A stretch of 64,000 nt of DNA. Origin: Bombyx mori. Its lineage: Eukaryota; Arthropoda; Insecta; Lepidoptera; Bombycidae. Numbering within the stretch: position 1 is the stretch's first letter; every line of letters begins with the position of its first letter. Shown here one piece after another: positions 55,337 through 64,000 of this stretch. Location: contig NC_085133.1 in assembly GCF_030269925.1 (NCBI RefSeq), positions 9,444,001 through 9,508,000 on the forward strand, given 5' to 3'. Below the pieces are notes generated by a model. The model saw nothing but the letters and a program-made list of their open reading frames with translations. It ran no database searches and had not been told where the DNA came from. Made by a program: the position numbers and the translations under genes.

Positions 55337-55835
55337 AACAAAACAATAATAAAGAGGCTTGAAATATTTAGTATTTAGAGCGATATTCAAAGCTCATTAC
55401 AGATCATGATTTCTTAAAAAAAAAAAAATTGTATTTCAACTACAGCAACAGTTCAGACTCTTGGATTTTACAGAAAGAAATTTAAACGACAATCCCATAA
55501 ACGAATGAACAGTAGACGCAATTGATGAAGCTAAATCTTTTTCACGCAAAGGTTCCGAGCATGATGACGTAGCGGAAACGCGAACGCTGTGACGTCACAG
55601 TGGCATTCTAAGCGGTGAGGAAAACGGTGACCAATAATACAGTTATGACGTTTTTTTCTCTCCCCATTTTTTGTTTTAAGGATCAGAGTTTGGTCCGGAA
55701 ATTTTTTCCTTGTCAAGTTAAGCAATGAATGACTCGATTAACTAAGATGACGTGGTCGCGTGGTTTGCAAGATTTGAGATTACGTATTACAGAATCTAAA
55801 TAGCTATGCGATTAATTTTTCGCTGCGGGGTTCAT
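55337..55835. other. no gene recognised apart from CRE-like sites
   Basis: No coding signal. Confidence 0.4.
55563..55652. promoter_or_regulatory. cluster of CRE-like sites
   Basis: GATGACGTAG at about 55563, a perfect 14-bp palindrome CTGTGACGTCACAG at 55587-55600, a CCAAT in GACCAATAATAC near 55630, and TATGACG near 55645. Spacing resembles an ATF/CREB-type regulatory cluster; no adjacent gene is evident. Confidence 0.3.
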
Positions 55836-56019
55836 GTTACCTCCACCTATTTCTGCCGTGAAGCAGTAATGCGTTTTGGCTTAAAGGGTGGGGCAGCCGT
55901 TGTAACTATAGTTGAGACCTTAGAACTTATATCTCAAGGTGGGTGGCGCATTTACGTCGTAGATGTCTATGGGCTCCAGTAACCACTTAACACAAGGTGG
56001 ACTGTAAGCAATAAATAAA
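55836..56019 (+). repeat. Bm1 SINE, 5'-truncated
   Basis: Begins CCTATTTCTGCCGTGAAGC and ends with a shortened tail (GGTGGACTGTAAGCAATAAA), lacking the GCTCGTCCACCCATC segment. Confidence 0.88.
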
Positions 56020-56070
56020 AGAAAAAAAAATGTTAGCTCAAAATTGGGATCCGGTAGTAGATGCCTTCGC

Positions 56071-56098
56071 CATCTCAAGAGTAAGAACTCTTGAGATG
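56071..56098. other. perfect 12-bp stem-loop
   Basis: CATCTCAAGAGT, AAGA loop, ACTCTTGAGATG. It lies in non-repetitive DNA with no T-run, so it is not a simple terminator. Confidence 0.6.
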
Positions 56099-57244
56099 TT
56101 AGACTACGGAGGCGCTGGGGCTATCAGTAAGCCCCTCTTGCTAAAGCTTCAGCTCCAGACTATCAATACTTTGATCTAAAAAATGGGACACTTAGTTTTT
56201 CCTCAAATATTTTGAGCCTCAATCTTCAGAGTCATTTCGGTCTACAGCCGTGAATACCGCCCACCCTGGGGGTATAGTGGTAGGCAAATAAGACTAGATA
56301 AATTCGACCTTATATTCTAACGTGGGTGACAGCATTTGTGATGTATGTATGTACTAATGATGCAATGTGCATCCTATGTGCTATGTGTAGATAGATGAGC
56401 CCTATGAGGTCGTTCTCCAATCAATGAGAAGAAAAGTTACAAATATTCTAACAGTAACCGGGACATGGGATAACAGTGTTAATCTACTGTGCGTTACATG
56501 ACACCCTCGGTAATTAGGTAATAATAGGTCATAAGTCTATCGTCAATCTAAACAAAAATACATAATTATATATGTATTCTGTTGTTTTTGAAAGCTATGC
56601 TTAAGTGGTTATAACATGTGACAGATTAGCAGCCTGCTAATATTGATCTTCTTTATAGTCGAAAATGTCCGTCTATTATTATCCTTGATCATCGTTGACT
56701 ATATAAAAATATACCTTAGAATATTTATCTCCGCTCCCAGTTTTTTATGATCAGAGGACGAAGAAATTCCAGGAAGCACCCATATTCTGTGGGTGTGCTC
56801 AGAGTTTGCGACACCCACAGCTCAACCTACGGGACATTTCAAAAAATACTACATAGTTCTCGGAATTAACAATACGCGATACTGAAGCCGTTAAATTTAG
56901 ATATTCTCGTTAACTGGTTGGGAGTGATATGAGTCCATCAACGTGTTGCCGCTGTAGCATAAGCCTCTTGGATATAAATAGCTATAAAAACTGGAATAGA
57001 CGTCCTCGTTCAGTATTTGCGGAATTTCCAGTTTGACACAGTCTCATTTTATTTACAACCATTGGACGAGAATGTGGTTTGGCTGGGAGAAAATTTACAC
57101 CGTCCAAAATTAACATTAGCAAACCGACACCGAATGGAAAGTGGCTGCACTTCGTAGGGTTGCCGGAGTTTGTATCAATTAGGTATCCCGATACATTTTT
57201 TTCAAACAAAAGCCTTAATTTTTGTATGGCGTGTAAGTAGCTCC
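56099..57244. other. no gene recognised
   Basis: At 56270-56350 there is a weak Bm1-like echo (GTATAGTGGTAGGC...GTGGGTGACAGCATTTGTG). Otherwise nothing. Confidence 0.4.
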
Positions 57245-57358
57245 GGTAGGCAGCGGCTTGGCTCTGCCCCTGGCATTGCTGAAGTCCATGGGCGACGGTA
57301 ACCACTCACCATCAGGTGGGCCGTATGCCCGTCTACCTACAAAGGTGATAAAAAAAAG
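57245..57358 (+). repeat. LINE-A 3' tail, short form
   Basis: Begins GGTAGGCAGCGGCTTGG and ends AAGGTGATAAAAAAA. Confidence 0.88.
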
Positions 57359-57764
57359 CTACATTTAATACATTTACTGCGTGGGGTTAAAAAATGTTTC
57401 ATAATTATGCGATGCGGTGCGCAGGCGGCATGGAATATTTTAGCGGCACGGTGATGATGGAAAAACAGTGCCTGAATCAGAGAATACAAAACTCGTGACT
57501 CGCCTGATCCAAGTCCAAGTCCTGGTCCTTTCCAACGGTAGGGTTCCTAAATAATTTCTCAGTAGAGATCGGGAGGCAATCGCTTGACAATATACTCGTA
57601 AAAAAAGGTCTGGTGGTGATGCGATAGCGGTGGTAAAAAGTGGGTTTAATTTTAAATTAATTTTAGGGTTAGTTCGTGCGTGAGTTCTTAATTATAAATT
57701 ACATTATTTGGTGATCTATTTGGCGCGAAGCGGCCACTTTTTATTACCACATTATTATCACATT
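57359..57764. other. no gene recognised
   Basis: No supported feature. Confidence 0.45.
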
Positions 57765-57948
57765 ATACCTATGCTGATAGCCTTGAGAGGCTATTTTTCA
57801 GCTTAACCCTAACATGTAGGTGAGCTCACGGGGCTCAAACCGAAAGTGTTGCTAACACTGGCCCTAGCAAGAACAGTGCTTCGCAGAATCTACCGCTGGA
57901 TTGGAAACGCGACGCACTGAGAAGATCCGACGCGAAACTCAGTGGGCT
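57765..57948 (-). repeat. LINE-B 3' end
   Basis: TATGCTGATAGCCTTGAGAG, GGTGAGCTCACGGGGCTC, CTAGCAAGAACAGTGCTTCG and GCGAAACTCAGTGGGCTATC. Same subtype as the inner copy at 42839. Confidence 0.75.
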
Positions 57949-58053
57949 ATCGGCCACGCATTCCCTTTTGAAATATGGGAAAGCTATACAAAACTGCTAC
58001 TTCGTTCTCTTATCTTAAAGTGGGCGATCACACTCAATAGTCTCAGTTGATAC

Positions 58054-58431
58054 TGTTACGCCGGTAATAGTAACGCCATCTATCGCGCGAATAGTCGAAC
58101 GAATATCAAAGGATCTAGTAGCACCTCGGACGCTCGAGAAGTACAACGCCATCTATTTTCAGATAGCGGAAACACAATACTCGAAATGTGTGGAATGTTC
58201 TCGATAATTCTAGGGATGTGGTATCGGCTATAAAAACGTTGCAGAGATGGCACGCAGTTAGTTATTAATCGGAACTACTCGAAGCGAAACAGCGAACGGA
58301 TCACCTGAAGCGAAGCGGAAGAAGTGAATGGAGAATTTTAAATTGTTCTGTAAGTGTTCTAAGTGTTGGATACAGTTTTTAGTTGTACTTTGGTGGAACA
58401 TTTTATTTATCCCAAACTCCAGCGCGCAACA
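58054..58431 (+). repeat. solo LTR, copy 2
   Basis: TGTTACGCC at the start and CGCGCAACA at the end give canonical TG...CA. ATAC is duplicated at 58050-58053 and 58432-58435. TATAAAA is at 58229-58235. No internal region follows, so this is a solo LTR left by recombination. About 85-90% like copy 1 at 5731 by eye. Confidence 0.82.
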
Positions 58432-58864
58432 ATACCAAAGGTGTGCCTAGATGGGTCCCTCATCTAAAGCTGTGTGCGAAATTAAAGTCCAACTCTACAG
58501 ATGGTATTACAGGATTTGGCATTCTCGAATTTAATTCACTTCGGTATGAATGAAAAGAAAGAGTGGGGGGTGTCAAAAAGCGAGCTCTTGTCAACACTTC
58601 TGTCACAGCGTTCAGATTAAATACGTGACATTTAGAATGTTATATTAAGGAAATTCTCGAGGAGTTTTCCCGTGAGGCATGTGTCACACGAAGCCCTTGA
58701 ACACGTACGGCGCTGATGTCTCATACTTTGCGAAAGCGTAATTCACGTTACGAAAGCCTTTAGGACGCTATTCGAGGAATTATCTACGTTTTATGAGATC
58801 TTTACACGTATATGTGACCGATCCATTTGTTGGGAAAGTTGTTTGGCTCACTCGAACACTTAAA
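58432..58864. other. no gene recognised
   Basis: No supported feature. Confidence 0.45.
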
Positions 58865-58878
58865 GTCGTCGTGGCCTA
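58865..58878 (+). repeat. Bm1 tRNA-head remnant split by an LTR element
   Basis: GTCGTCGTGGCCTA at 58865-58878 continues at 59743-59751 as AAGGATAAG, together the start of the Bm1 tRNA head. GCCTA is the 5-bp target duplication of the inserted LTR element. Confidence 0.8.
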
Positions 58879-59053
58879 TGTGAGATATCAAACCAACTTC
58901 TAGACGCATTCGATACCTGTAATTCTAAAATATAGCTATCTCGCTCTTTACTCAACTTCCGTCTTGTCTTTTTCCTAAGTGTTCGGTTAAGTGTGCGCTC
59001 CTATATTAAGTAATACTTATTAATTAATTAAGTGTTTTAATCCATATATGAAA
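58879..59053 (+). repeat. 5' LTR of the deleted gypsy element
   Basis: Starts TGTGAGATATCAAACC and ends CATATATGAAA. Its partner at 59564-59737 has the same ends. The 3' end is not the canonical CA, but it is fixed by the target duplication. Confidence 0.85.
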
Positions 59054-59054
59054 G

Positions 59055-59104
59055 TTGCGACGAGGATGGGATCCGAACCCACGCGTGCACAGCACATTGG
59101 ATTA
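59055..59104 (+). other. extended primer-binding site: complement of a serine tRNA 3' half
   Basis: Immediately after the LTR, TTGCGACGAGGATGGGATCC continues through GAACCCACGCGTGCACAGC and ACATTGGATTA. Its reverse complement is, as I recall the gene, tRNA-Ser(GCU) from the anticodon to the 3' end, with the TTCG T-loop visible and only a few mismatches over ~49 nt. A usual LTR-element primer site is 8-18 nt. Confidence 0.72.
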
Positions 59105-59271
59105 AGGAAAAGGTCATGGTTAGTGACTATAGGAAGGAAGCTAAGCCATGGGTCCAAGGTGTAGTACTAGCTGAGTCAGTGCCAGGTCTTACATATATGA
59201 TAGACGTGGAAGGTCAAACATGGAAACGGCACGTCGACCAAACAGTTTCATGTTCACAGTGTGATGATTAA
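59104..59271 (+). pseudogene. gypsy integrase C-terminal relic
   Basis: A 55-codon frame with KEKVMVSDYRKEAKPWVQG, GLTYMIDVEGQTWKRHVDQ and a stop at 59269-59271, the C-terminal end of a gypsy-type pol. The frame begins directly at the tRNA-derived junction, so the upstream 95% of pol was removed in one event. No catalytic residue remains. Confidence 0.75.
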
Positions 59272-59317
59272 AAGCAATATGCATTTGTGTAGTTAAGAGG
59301 TATTGTAATCTATGGCT

Positions 59318-59520
59318 AGCCCACTGAGTTTCTCGCCGGATCTTCTCAGTGGGTCGCGTTTCCGATCCGGTGGTAGATTCTGCGAAGCACGGCTCTTGCT
59401 AGGGTTCGTGTTAGCAACGTCATCAGGTTTGAGCCCCGTGAGCTCACCTATAAACGTTAGGGTTACGCTGAAATAGCCCCTAAGGCTATCAGCTTAGGTA
59501 GGAAAAAAAACAAAAAAAAA
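59318..59520 (+). mobile_element. LINE-B 3' end inserted in the deleted gypsy element
   Basis: AGCCCACTGAGTTTCTCGCC to AGCTTAGGTAGG and an A-tail. TCTATGGCT (extendable to 11 bp with the A-tail) is duplicated at 59309-59317 and 59521-59529. The cleanest LINE-B 3' end in the window, useful as a reference. Confidence 0.88.
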
Positions 59521-59563
59521 TCTATGGCTGACGGCATTCATGTTTATTATAAGTTGGGGAGAG

Positions 59564-59737
59564 TGTGAGATATCAAACCAATTCCTAAACCATTCGATAC
59601 TTGTAATTCTATAATGTAGCTATCTCACTCTTTACTCAACTTCCGTCTTGTCTTTTTCCTAAGTGTTCGGTTAAGTGTGCGCTCCTATATTAAATAATAC
59701 TTATTAATTAATTAAGTGTTTTAATCCATATATGAAA
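59564..59737 (+). repeat. 3' LTR of the deleted gypsy element
   Basis: Starts TGTGAGATATCAAACC, ends CATATATGAAA and is followed by the GCCTA duplication. Confidence 0.85.
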
Positions 59738-59753
59738 GCCTAAAGGATAAGAT

Positions 59754-59961
59754 ATTGCTTAGATGGGTGGACGAGCTCACAGCCCACCTTGTGTTAAGTG
59801 GTTACTGGAGCCCATAGACATCTACAACGTAAATGCGCCACCCACCTTGAGATATAAGTTCTAAAGTCTCAAGTATAGTTACAACGGCTGCCCCGCCCTT
59901 CAAACCAAAACGCATTACTGCTTCACGGCAGAAATAGGCAGGGCGGTGGTACCTACCCGTG
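59754..59961 (-). repeat. Bm1 SINE, 5'-truncated, abutting the split head
   Basis: ATTGCTTAGATGGGTGGACG to GGTACCTACCCGTG. It is inverted relative to the head fragment it touches and has no poly-T tail, so the junction is a rearrangement and not a simple insertion. Confidence 0.88.
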
Positions 59962-60179
59962 ATTATCCGGTTGTCGGCGGGCAGTGTGACCGAAGTAGCT
60001 GAGGATTATGCGTTGTGAATTATGGGTATATATATGGCGTTATGCCCCAGGGGATGTTTAAAAAAGAGCGCAGTAGCTATTTGACTATAAGATTGGAATT
60101 AACAATTCGAATGTAGATAATTTAAAATTTTAAAATTAGCTATCGTTCGATTGGTACTATTGCAAAGAAAAATCAGTCA

Positions 60180-60469
60180 TCTATATATTAATACGTGAAG
60201 GAAAAGCTTTGTATCCATTTTTACGAAAATTGCGCAGACGGAGGAGTATGAAATTTCCCACACTTATAGAGTATATAGAGAAGGAGTGCAGAATGTTAAT
60301 ATTTTTTTAAATTATGCCTAAAAAATACATTAGATCAATAAAAAAAACATTACACACACTATAAAATTAACATTACACACACTATTCTTTGAAAATAGAA
60401 TCATAGCAGTATACAAACTTACAATTTCAATTAATTATAGTCGAATTTCGACTACTGCGGGACCACTAG
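60180..60469 (+). mobile_element. Helitron family H, internally deleted copy
   Basis: Both ends are intact: TCTATATATTAATACGTG at the 5' end, the hairpin TAGTCGAATTTCGACTA and CTAG at 60466-60469, set between A and T. About 130 bp of the middle are missing, with CATTACACACACTA doubled at the gap. Confidence 0.82.
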
Positions 60470-60861
60470 TAATAATTATTATAGAAAATGTCAACTATAT
60501 TCCGTTTCGTGAAAGGTCTCTAAATGTATTTTCGTACGCACCTGTACATACGAAGACACACATGAGCTACAGTATTGTGGTATTACAGTTGATTAAAATA
60601 AGTTTATTTCACTCTGTGGCTCATAGATAGTATTAATATTCCAGTTGTACATCTTTGTGTATACGCAAAAGAACCTTTTTAATCATTTTGTGTTTCAACG
60701 TAATACTTATGTTTGAAAACACGTTATTAAGCAAAATTATTTGGCCTTTATCATTCAGTTCTCACCCATTTCTGGTGCAAGCTAATGTGCGGAGCATCAA
60801 CAAAGTAGTGTTTCACCTGGAACCACTTACTTATTCGAAGCTAAGCTAAGCGAAACTTTTT
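60470..60861. other. no gene recognised
   Basis: No supported feature. Confidence 0.45.
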
Positions 60862-61106
60862 TACTGGTGGTAGGACCTCTTGTGAGTCCGCGCGGGTAGG
60901 TGCCACCGCCCTGTCCTATTTCTGCCGTGAAGCAGTAATGCGTTTCGGTCTGAAGAGTAGAGCAGCCGTTGTAACTATACTGAGATCTTGAAACTTATAT
61001 CTCAAGGTGGGTGGCGCATTTACGTTGTAGATGTCTATGGGCTCCAGTAACTATTTAACACCAGGTGGGCTGTGAGCTCTTCCACCCATCTAAGCAATAA
61101 AAAAAA
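60862..61106 (+). repeat. Bm1 SINE, headless class
   Basis: Begins ACTGGTGGTAGGACCTC and ends CATCTAAGCAATAAAAAAA. Confidence 0.92.
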
Positions 61107-61492
61107 GCTATCCCATCCTAAATATATTGTAATAACTCTAATATATTATAGTTCATTCATTTCGTTAAAAAATCTATAATTTTCATAATATTCAAAAGAC
61201 CTATATCAAGGCAGTTTTGAAGTGATAACTTCTTAAGCGCTGGTAAACCGCTTCGTAACGTAACGCGTTACGATGCGAGTCTATCTGGCTTCTCTTTCTT
61301 TCACGCATACGGCACGGTACTGAGACCGTATCTAACTCCTAACTATTTATATATATTTTTCAATTTATGTTACAATTATTATTTCCCTTACATTATTATT
61401 TCCCTTACATTATTATATTAATTTACATAAAATTTTAGTAATAAACTAAGCTTTTTTCAAGTTAAACAATTTCATCATCAATCTATCAAGCC
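61107..61492. other. no gene recognised
   Basis: Contains a perfect palindrome CGTAACGCGTTACG at 61259-61272 and a doubled ATTATTTCCCTTAC at 61378-61405. No coding signal. Confidence 0.4.
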
Positions 61493-61810
61493 ATGATATT
61501 GTATATCATACAATTCGATATGTCATTCCATGGGGAGTGCTCTGAGATGATACCAGCATCTCGTTTTTACCATCGCACCGCCCGCCACCGGAGTAGAGTT
61601 CATCCGTACTACCTGGAGTCACTGCGGTCATCCACAGTGCGTTTCCAGAGATCTTTTTTGCCACGTACCATCCGGCTATGGAATGAGCTCCCCTCCACGG
61701 TGTTTCCCCAGCGCTATGACATGTCCTTCTTCAAACGAGGCTTGTGGAGAGTATTAAGCGGTAGGCAGCGGCTTGGCTCTGCCCCTGGCATTGCTGAAGT
61801 CCATGGGTGA
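61493..61810 (+). CDS. LINE-A (jockey/CR1-like) ORF2 C-terminal fragment
   Basis: A 105-codon frame: RFYHRTARHRSRVHPYYLES, then TVRFQRSFLPRTIRLWNELP, then FFKRGLWRVLSGRQRLGSAP. This is the conserved tail of jockey/CR1-like LINE proteins; LPRTIRLWNELP is the most recognisable piece. The RT and endonuclease domains are upstream and lost. The frame continues into the repeat tail and stops at TGA (61808-61810). In the other tail copies this codon is CGA and the frame would end at TAA two codons later, so this copy has a C-to-T change. Confidence 0.8.
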   Translation: MILYIIQFDMSFHGECSEMIPASRFYHRTARHRSRVHPYYLESLRSSTVRFQRSFLPRTIRLWNELPSTVFPQRYDMSFFKRGLWRVLSGRQRLGSAPGIAEVHG

Positions 61811-61873
61811 CGGTAGCCATTCACCATCAGGTGGGCCGTATGCCCGTCTGTCTACATGGGCAATAAAAAAAAA
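61493..61873 (+). mobile_element. LINE-A 3' end with ORF2 C-terminus
   Basis: The longest LINE-A copy here. Coding sequence leads straight into the ~115-bp tail that occurs alone elsewhere (GGTAGGCAGCGGCTTGG at 61762, ending GGGCAATAAAAAAAAA). It therefore identifies the parent of those tails. The 5' boundary is uncertain and may lie a few bases inside. Confidence 0.85.
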
Positions 61874-62347
61874 ATGTCAATCAAGAAATTCAATAACTCA
61901 TAGAATTCACAAGTTTTTTGAATTTTACTCTTTAATAAATTAAAAGAAGGAAAATTCAAGGCTTCAATTTTTGTAATTAATTTTTTTTACCGAGAAAATT
62001 CTTCAATCGAACATTTTTTTGTCTATATCTCCGCCGTGGCTAATCCGGCTGCGTTGATTCTTGTCCAATTAAGTCAAAATTTCCTTAAGATTAATTAAGA
62101 CGAATCCTTCGTTAAGCTCATTTTCAAAATTGACTTACCTTTAACATTTTGACTGTGTCAATAAAATTTTCACGTGCATTATTTCCATTAAGAGTCTATT
62201 AACGACATATTAATTGGATTAAATCTGATTACGGGTGTCACGTATATAATTAGTAAGACGAAATCACGTAAAGTTAATTGCTTTTTTCAAGTGCTATTAG
62301 TGGAATAAGCACATCTAATGTCCAAAGCTTACCAGAGTACATAGGTA
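61874..62347. other. no gene recognised
   Basis: No supported feature. Confidence 0.45.
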
Positions 62348-62766
62348 TCTATATATTAATACGTGAAGCAAAAACTTTGTATCCCTTTTTACGAAAATTG
62401 CGCGGACGGAGGAGTATGAAAATTTCCACACTTATAGAGAATACAGAGAAGAAGTGCACAATGCTAATATTTTTTTTAAATAATGCATAAAAGATACTTT
62501 AAATCAATAAAGAGAACAGCACACACACTACACACCATGTATTTGACGCACACACGCATGCATACTATTTATTGTCAAACTTTTGTTCTTGACGTCTGTG
62601 GTCGAATTGAGAATAGATTAAATATTGTTTGTCTTTGTTAATATTTTTTATAGTGTAGTCTTGGCAAAATTTGTGATTATAGAAGTATAAAATACAATCA
62701 TCATAGTGTACAAACTTACGATTCCAATTAATTATAGTCGAATTTCGACTGCTGCGGGACCTCTAG
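62348..62766 (+). mobile_element. Helitron family H, full length (copy 4)
   Basis: TC at 62348, hairpin TAGTCGAATTTCGACTG near the end, CTAG at 62763-62766. Flanked by A and T exactly. 419 bp, the same length as copy 1, and probably the best reference of the family. Confidence 0.86.
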
Positions 62767-63040
62767 TCTTTGGAAATACAGTACCACGTCAACTAAAAGA
62801 CCTTAATGCGAAAACATTCTTTGAAATCGGTAAACAAACTATCAATAAAAGTAATTTCTTCTACGGTTTTTTTTCTATGAAAGATCACAACCAAATCGAA
62901 AGGTAGCCTAATTTTTGTGATACCACAGTAGAAATTATGAACTGTTTGATACGAATCATTTAATTTTGTTTTCATGACATCACTTTAATGGAATACTCGG
63001 TTATTGCTCACGCTAATTACTCGTCCACATTACAGTTTAC

Positions 63041-63041
<1 letters not shown>
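62767..63041. other. spacer, nothing recognised
   Basis: No supported feature. Confidence 0.45.
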
Positions 63042-63077
<36 letters not shown>

Positions 63078-63185
63078 CACTTTATTGCACACCAAAACAC
63101 AATTTACATTCAAAAAAACAATAAAAAAAACAGATACATATGTACAATAGGCGGTCTTATCGTTAAAAGCGATCTCTTCCAGACA
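63042..63185 (-). repeat. LINE 3' end with (TC)n tail
   Basis: On the minus strand CTGGAAGAGATCGCTTTTAA, ...AAGACCGCCTATTGTAC..., GTGTGCAATAAAGTGTATTC, then a (TC)n tail. I recognise this as the end of a LINE family found across Lepidoptera. The (GA)n tract is at 63044-63074 on the plus strand. Confidence 0.6.
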
Positions 63186-63667
63186 ACCGTTTAATTTATA
63201 GAAATTCTAGAAAATATAAAAAAATATAGCAGGTATGTGGCGGTGTACTATAGATAATACATTATAGAAAATATATACATACAATAAACAAAATATATAC
63301 CGTTTACATATAATATGAAATATATACCTATATTTATATACCAATTATATACCAATATACATACTTACATACAATACATACTAATATACTTACATACACA
63401 TAATACATCAACAGTATGGAAATAATAAATGATGATGCAAACAAACAGCACTAAGAAGATAAGTAGTGTTCCTTCACCATTCTTTTAAAACAGAAACTGG
63501 TGACATTACGAAAGACCCTCGATTGTTAGGTAAGTTTTTGTTCACTTCCACCTAAAGATCTGATGTTAAGGTGGCATTTCTATTAACAGTCATGAGTCAT
63601 GCTGTTGAGTCTTCGGTGCCCCAACGTGGTTAAGATATACACGTTGAGTTTTACTGGAAGGGTGGGT
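63186..63667. other. AT-rich, no gene recognised
   Basis: 63260-63420 is rich in ATATAC/TACATA simple repeats. No coding signal. Confidence 0.45.
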
Positions 63668-63715
63668 GTTTTTTATTTTAGTTGCCTTTGTAGGCAGACG
63701 AGCATAACGCCCAAC
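63668..63715 (-). repeat. LINE-A tail fragment
   Basis: TTTTAGTTGCCTTTGTAGGC and AGACGAGCATAACGCCCAAC, the last ~45 bp of LINE-A. Confidence 0.7.
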
Positions 63716-63755
63716 CATACTCTATTCCAATTACGAAGTCCCTTTTGACACGTTT

Positions 63756-64000
63756 TATAGAAAATCCAACTAAAAAATAGAAAAGCGTATTTTGTCAGTT
63801 TTTTTAAACTATTATTTATTTTTCATTTTTTAGTTCAATTTCAATTTTTTTCATAATTTTTTTTTAAATATTTAGTTGTCATCGGTCCTTAATTTAGTAT
63901 ACCAAATTTCGAGTTAATCCGACGTTTTGAAGGGGCACAAAATCATGTTCAAAGATTCCGTTACAAACATACATACGTCTGAAGCTAATAAAAGCGTATT
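63756..64000 (+). repeat. dispersed repeat C (copy 3), runs to window edge
   Basis: Same block as 11689-11942, ending at the right edge in GAAGCTAATAAAAGCGTATT. The left end carries an inverted start (AGAAAATCCAACTAAAAAAT) relative to the copy at 20525. Confidence 0.65.

Larger units (their letters stand above)
58879..59737 (+). mobile_element. internally deleted gypsy-type LTR element with a tRNA-half copy
   Basis: Two ~175-bp LTRs (58879-59053 and 59564-59737) enclose about 510 bp, 203 of which are a later LINE-B insertion. Order: LTR, complement of a serine tRNA 3' half, integrase C-terminus frame, polypurine-like TTGGGGAGAG (59554-59563), LTR. GCCTA is duplicated at both ends (58874-58878, 59738-59742). 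LTRs differ at roughly ten sites, mostly in the first 80 bp. All of gag and nearly all of pol are gone. Confidence 0.85.

Noticed and set aside
7437..61106. CRISPR array suggested by many evenly similar repeats
   Set aside because: The repeated units are 110-450-bp SINE and LINE pieces in both orientations with irregular spacing in a eukaryotic genome.
61259..61272. CGTAACGCGTTACG palindrome as a regulatory site
   Set aside because: A single short palindrome with no supporting context.

Overview
The window reads as a gene-poor, transposon-packed stretch of a lepidopteran genome, almost certainly a silkworm (Bombyx). The main evidence is about 30 copies of one tRNA-headed SINE that I recognise as Bm1. 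Its head has Pol III A and B boxes and its A-tailed end reads GCTCGTCC...CATCTAAGCAATAAAA. Lep1-type Helitrons, jockey/CR1-like LINE tails and RTE-like relics are also typical of Lepidoptera. I found no convincing host protein-coding gene; every long reading frame belongs to a mobile element.

Layout. 1-2643: 3' part of a Ty3/gypsy retrotransposon (reverse transcriptase, RNase H, integrase, 178-bp LTR), open without a stop from the left edge. 2669-2880: a Lep1-like Helitron. 3221-5554: a 5'-truncated R1-clade LINE on the minus strand with a 73-nt poly(A) and a 12-bp target-site duplication. 5.7-6.1 kb and 58.05-58.43 kb: two copies of one LTR, each with a TATA box. From 7 to 64 kb the DNA is AT-rich and mostly unrecognised, sprinkled with Bm1 SINEs (full-length, and a 'headless' class with a fixed 5' end), ~115-bp tails of a jockey/CR1-like LINE (called LINE-A here), 3' ends of a second LINE (LINE-B), non-autonomous Helitrons, a second tRNA-related SINE, five RTE-like C-terminal relics, a broken Tc1/mariner transposase (54.2-55.0 kb), and two inverted-repeat DNA elements (16.88-18.31 kb and 22.55-22.82 kb).

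How the parts relate. Bm1 and LINE-A share their last ~75 nt without gaps, as expected if LINE-A-type machinery mobilises Bm1. Nesting gives relative ages: headless Bm1 in older Bm1 (48.19-48.78 kb), Helitron in Helitron (37.67-38.26 kb), LINE-B in LINE-B (42.79-43.15 kb), and a gypsy deletion derivative inside a Bm1 tRNA head that itself carries a LINE-B insertion (58.87-59.75 kb). That derivative is the most unusual object: after its 5' LTR it carries a near-perfect complement of the whole 3' half of a serine tRNA, ending at the anticodon and joined directly to the integrase C-terminus.

Possible host regulatory DNA is limited to a minus-strand candidate non-coding first exon (49029-49300), palindromic CRE sites (34540, 43296, 55587) and a heat-shock-element-like array (21084). 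Family names are from memory of the families and no search was run. Coordinates of repeat edges are good to a few bases at best.
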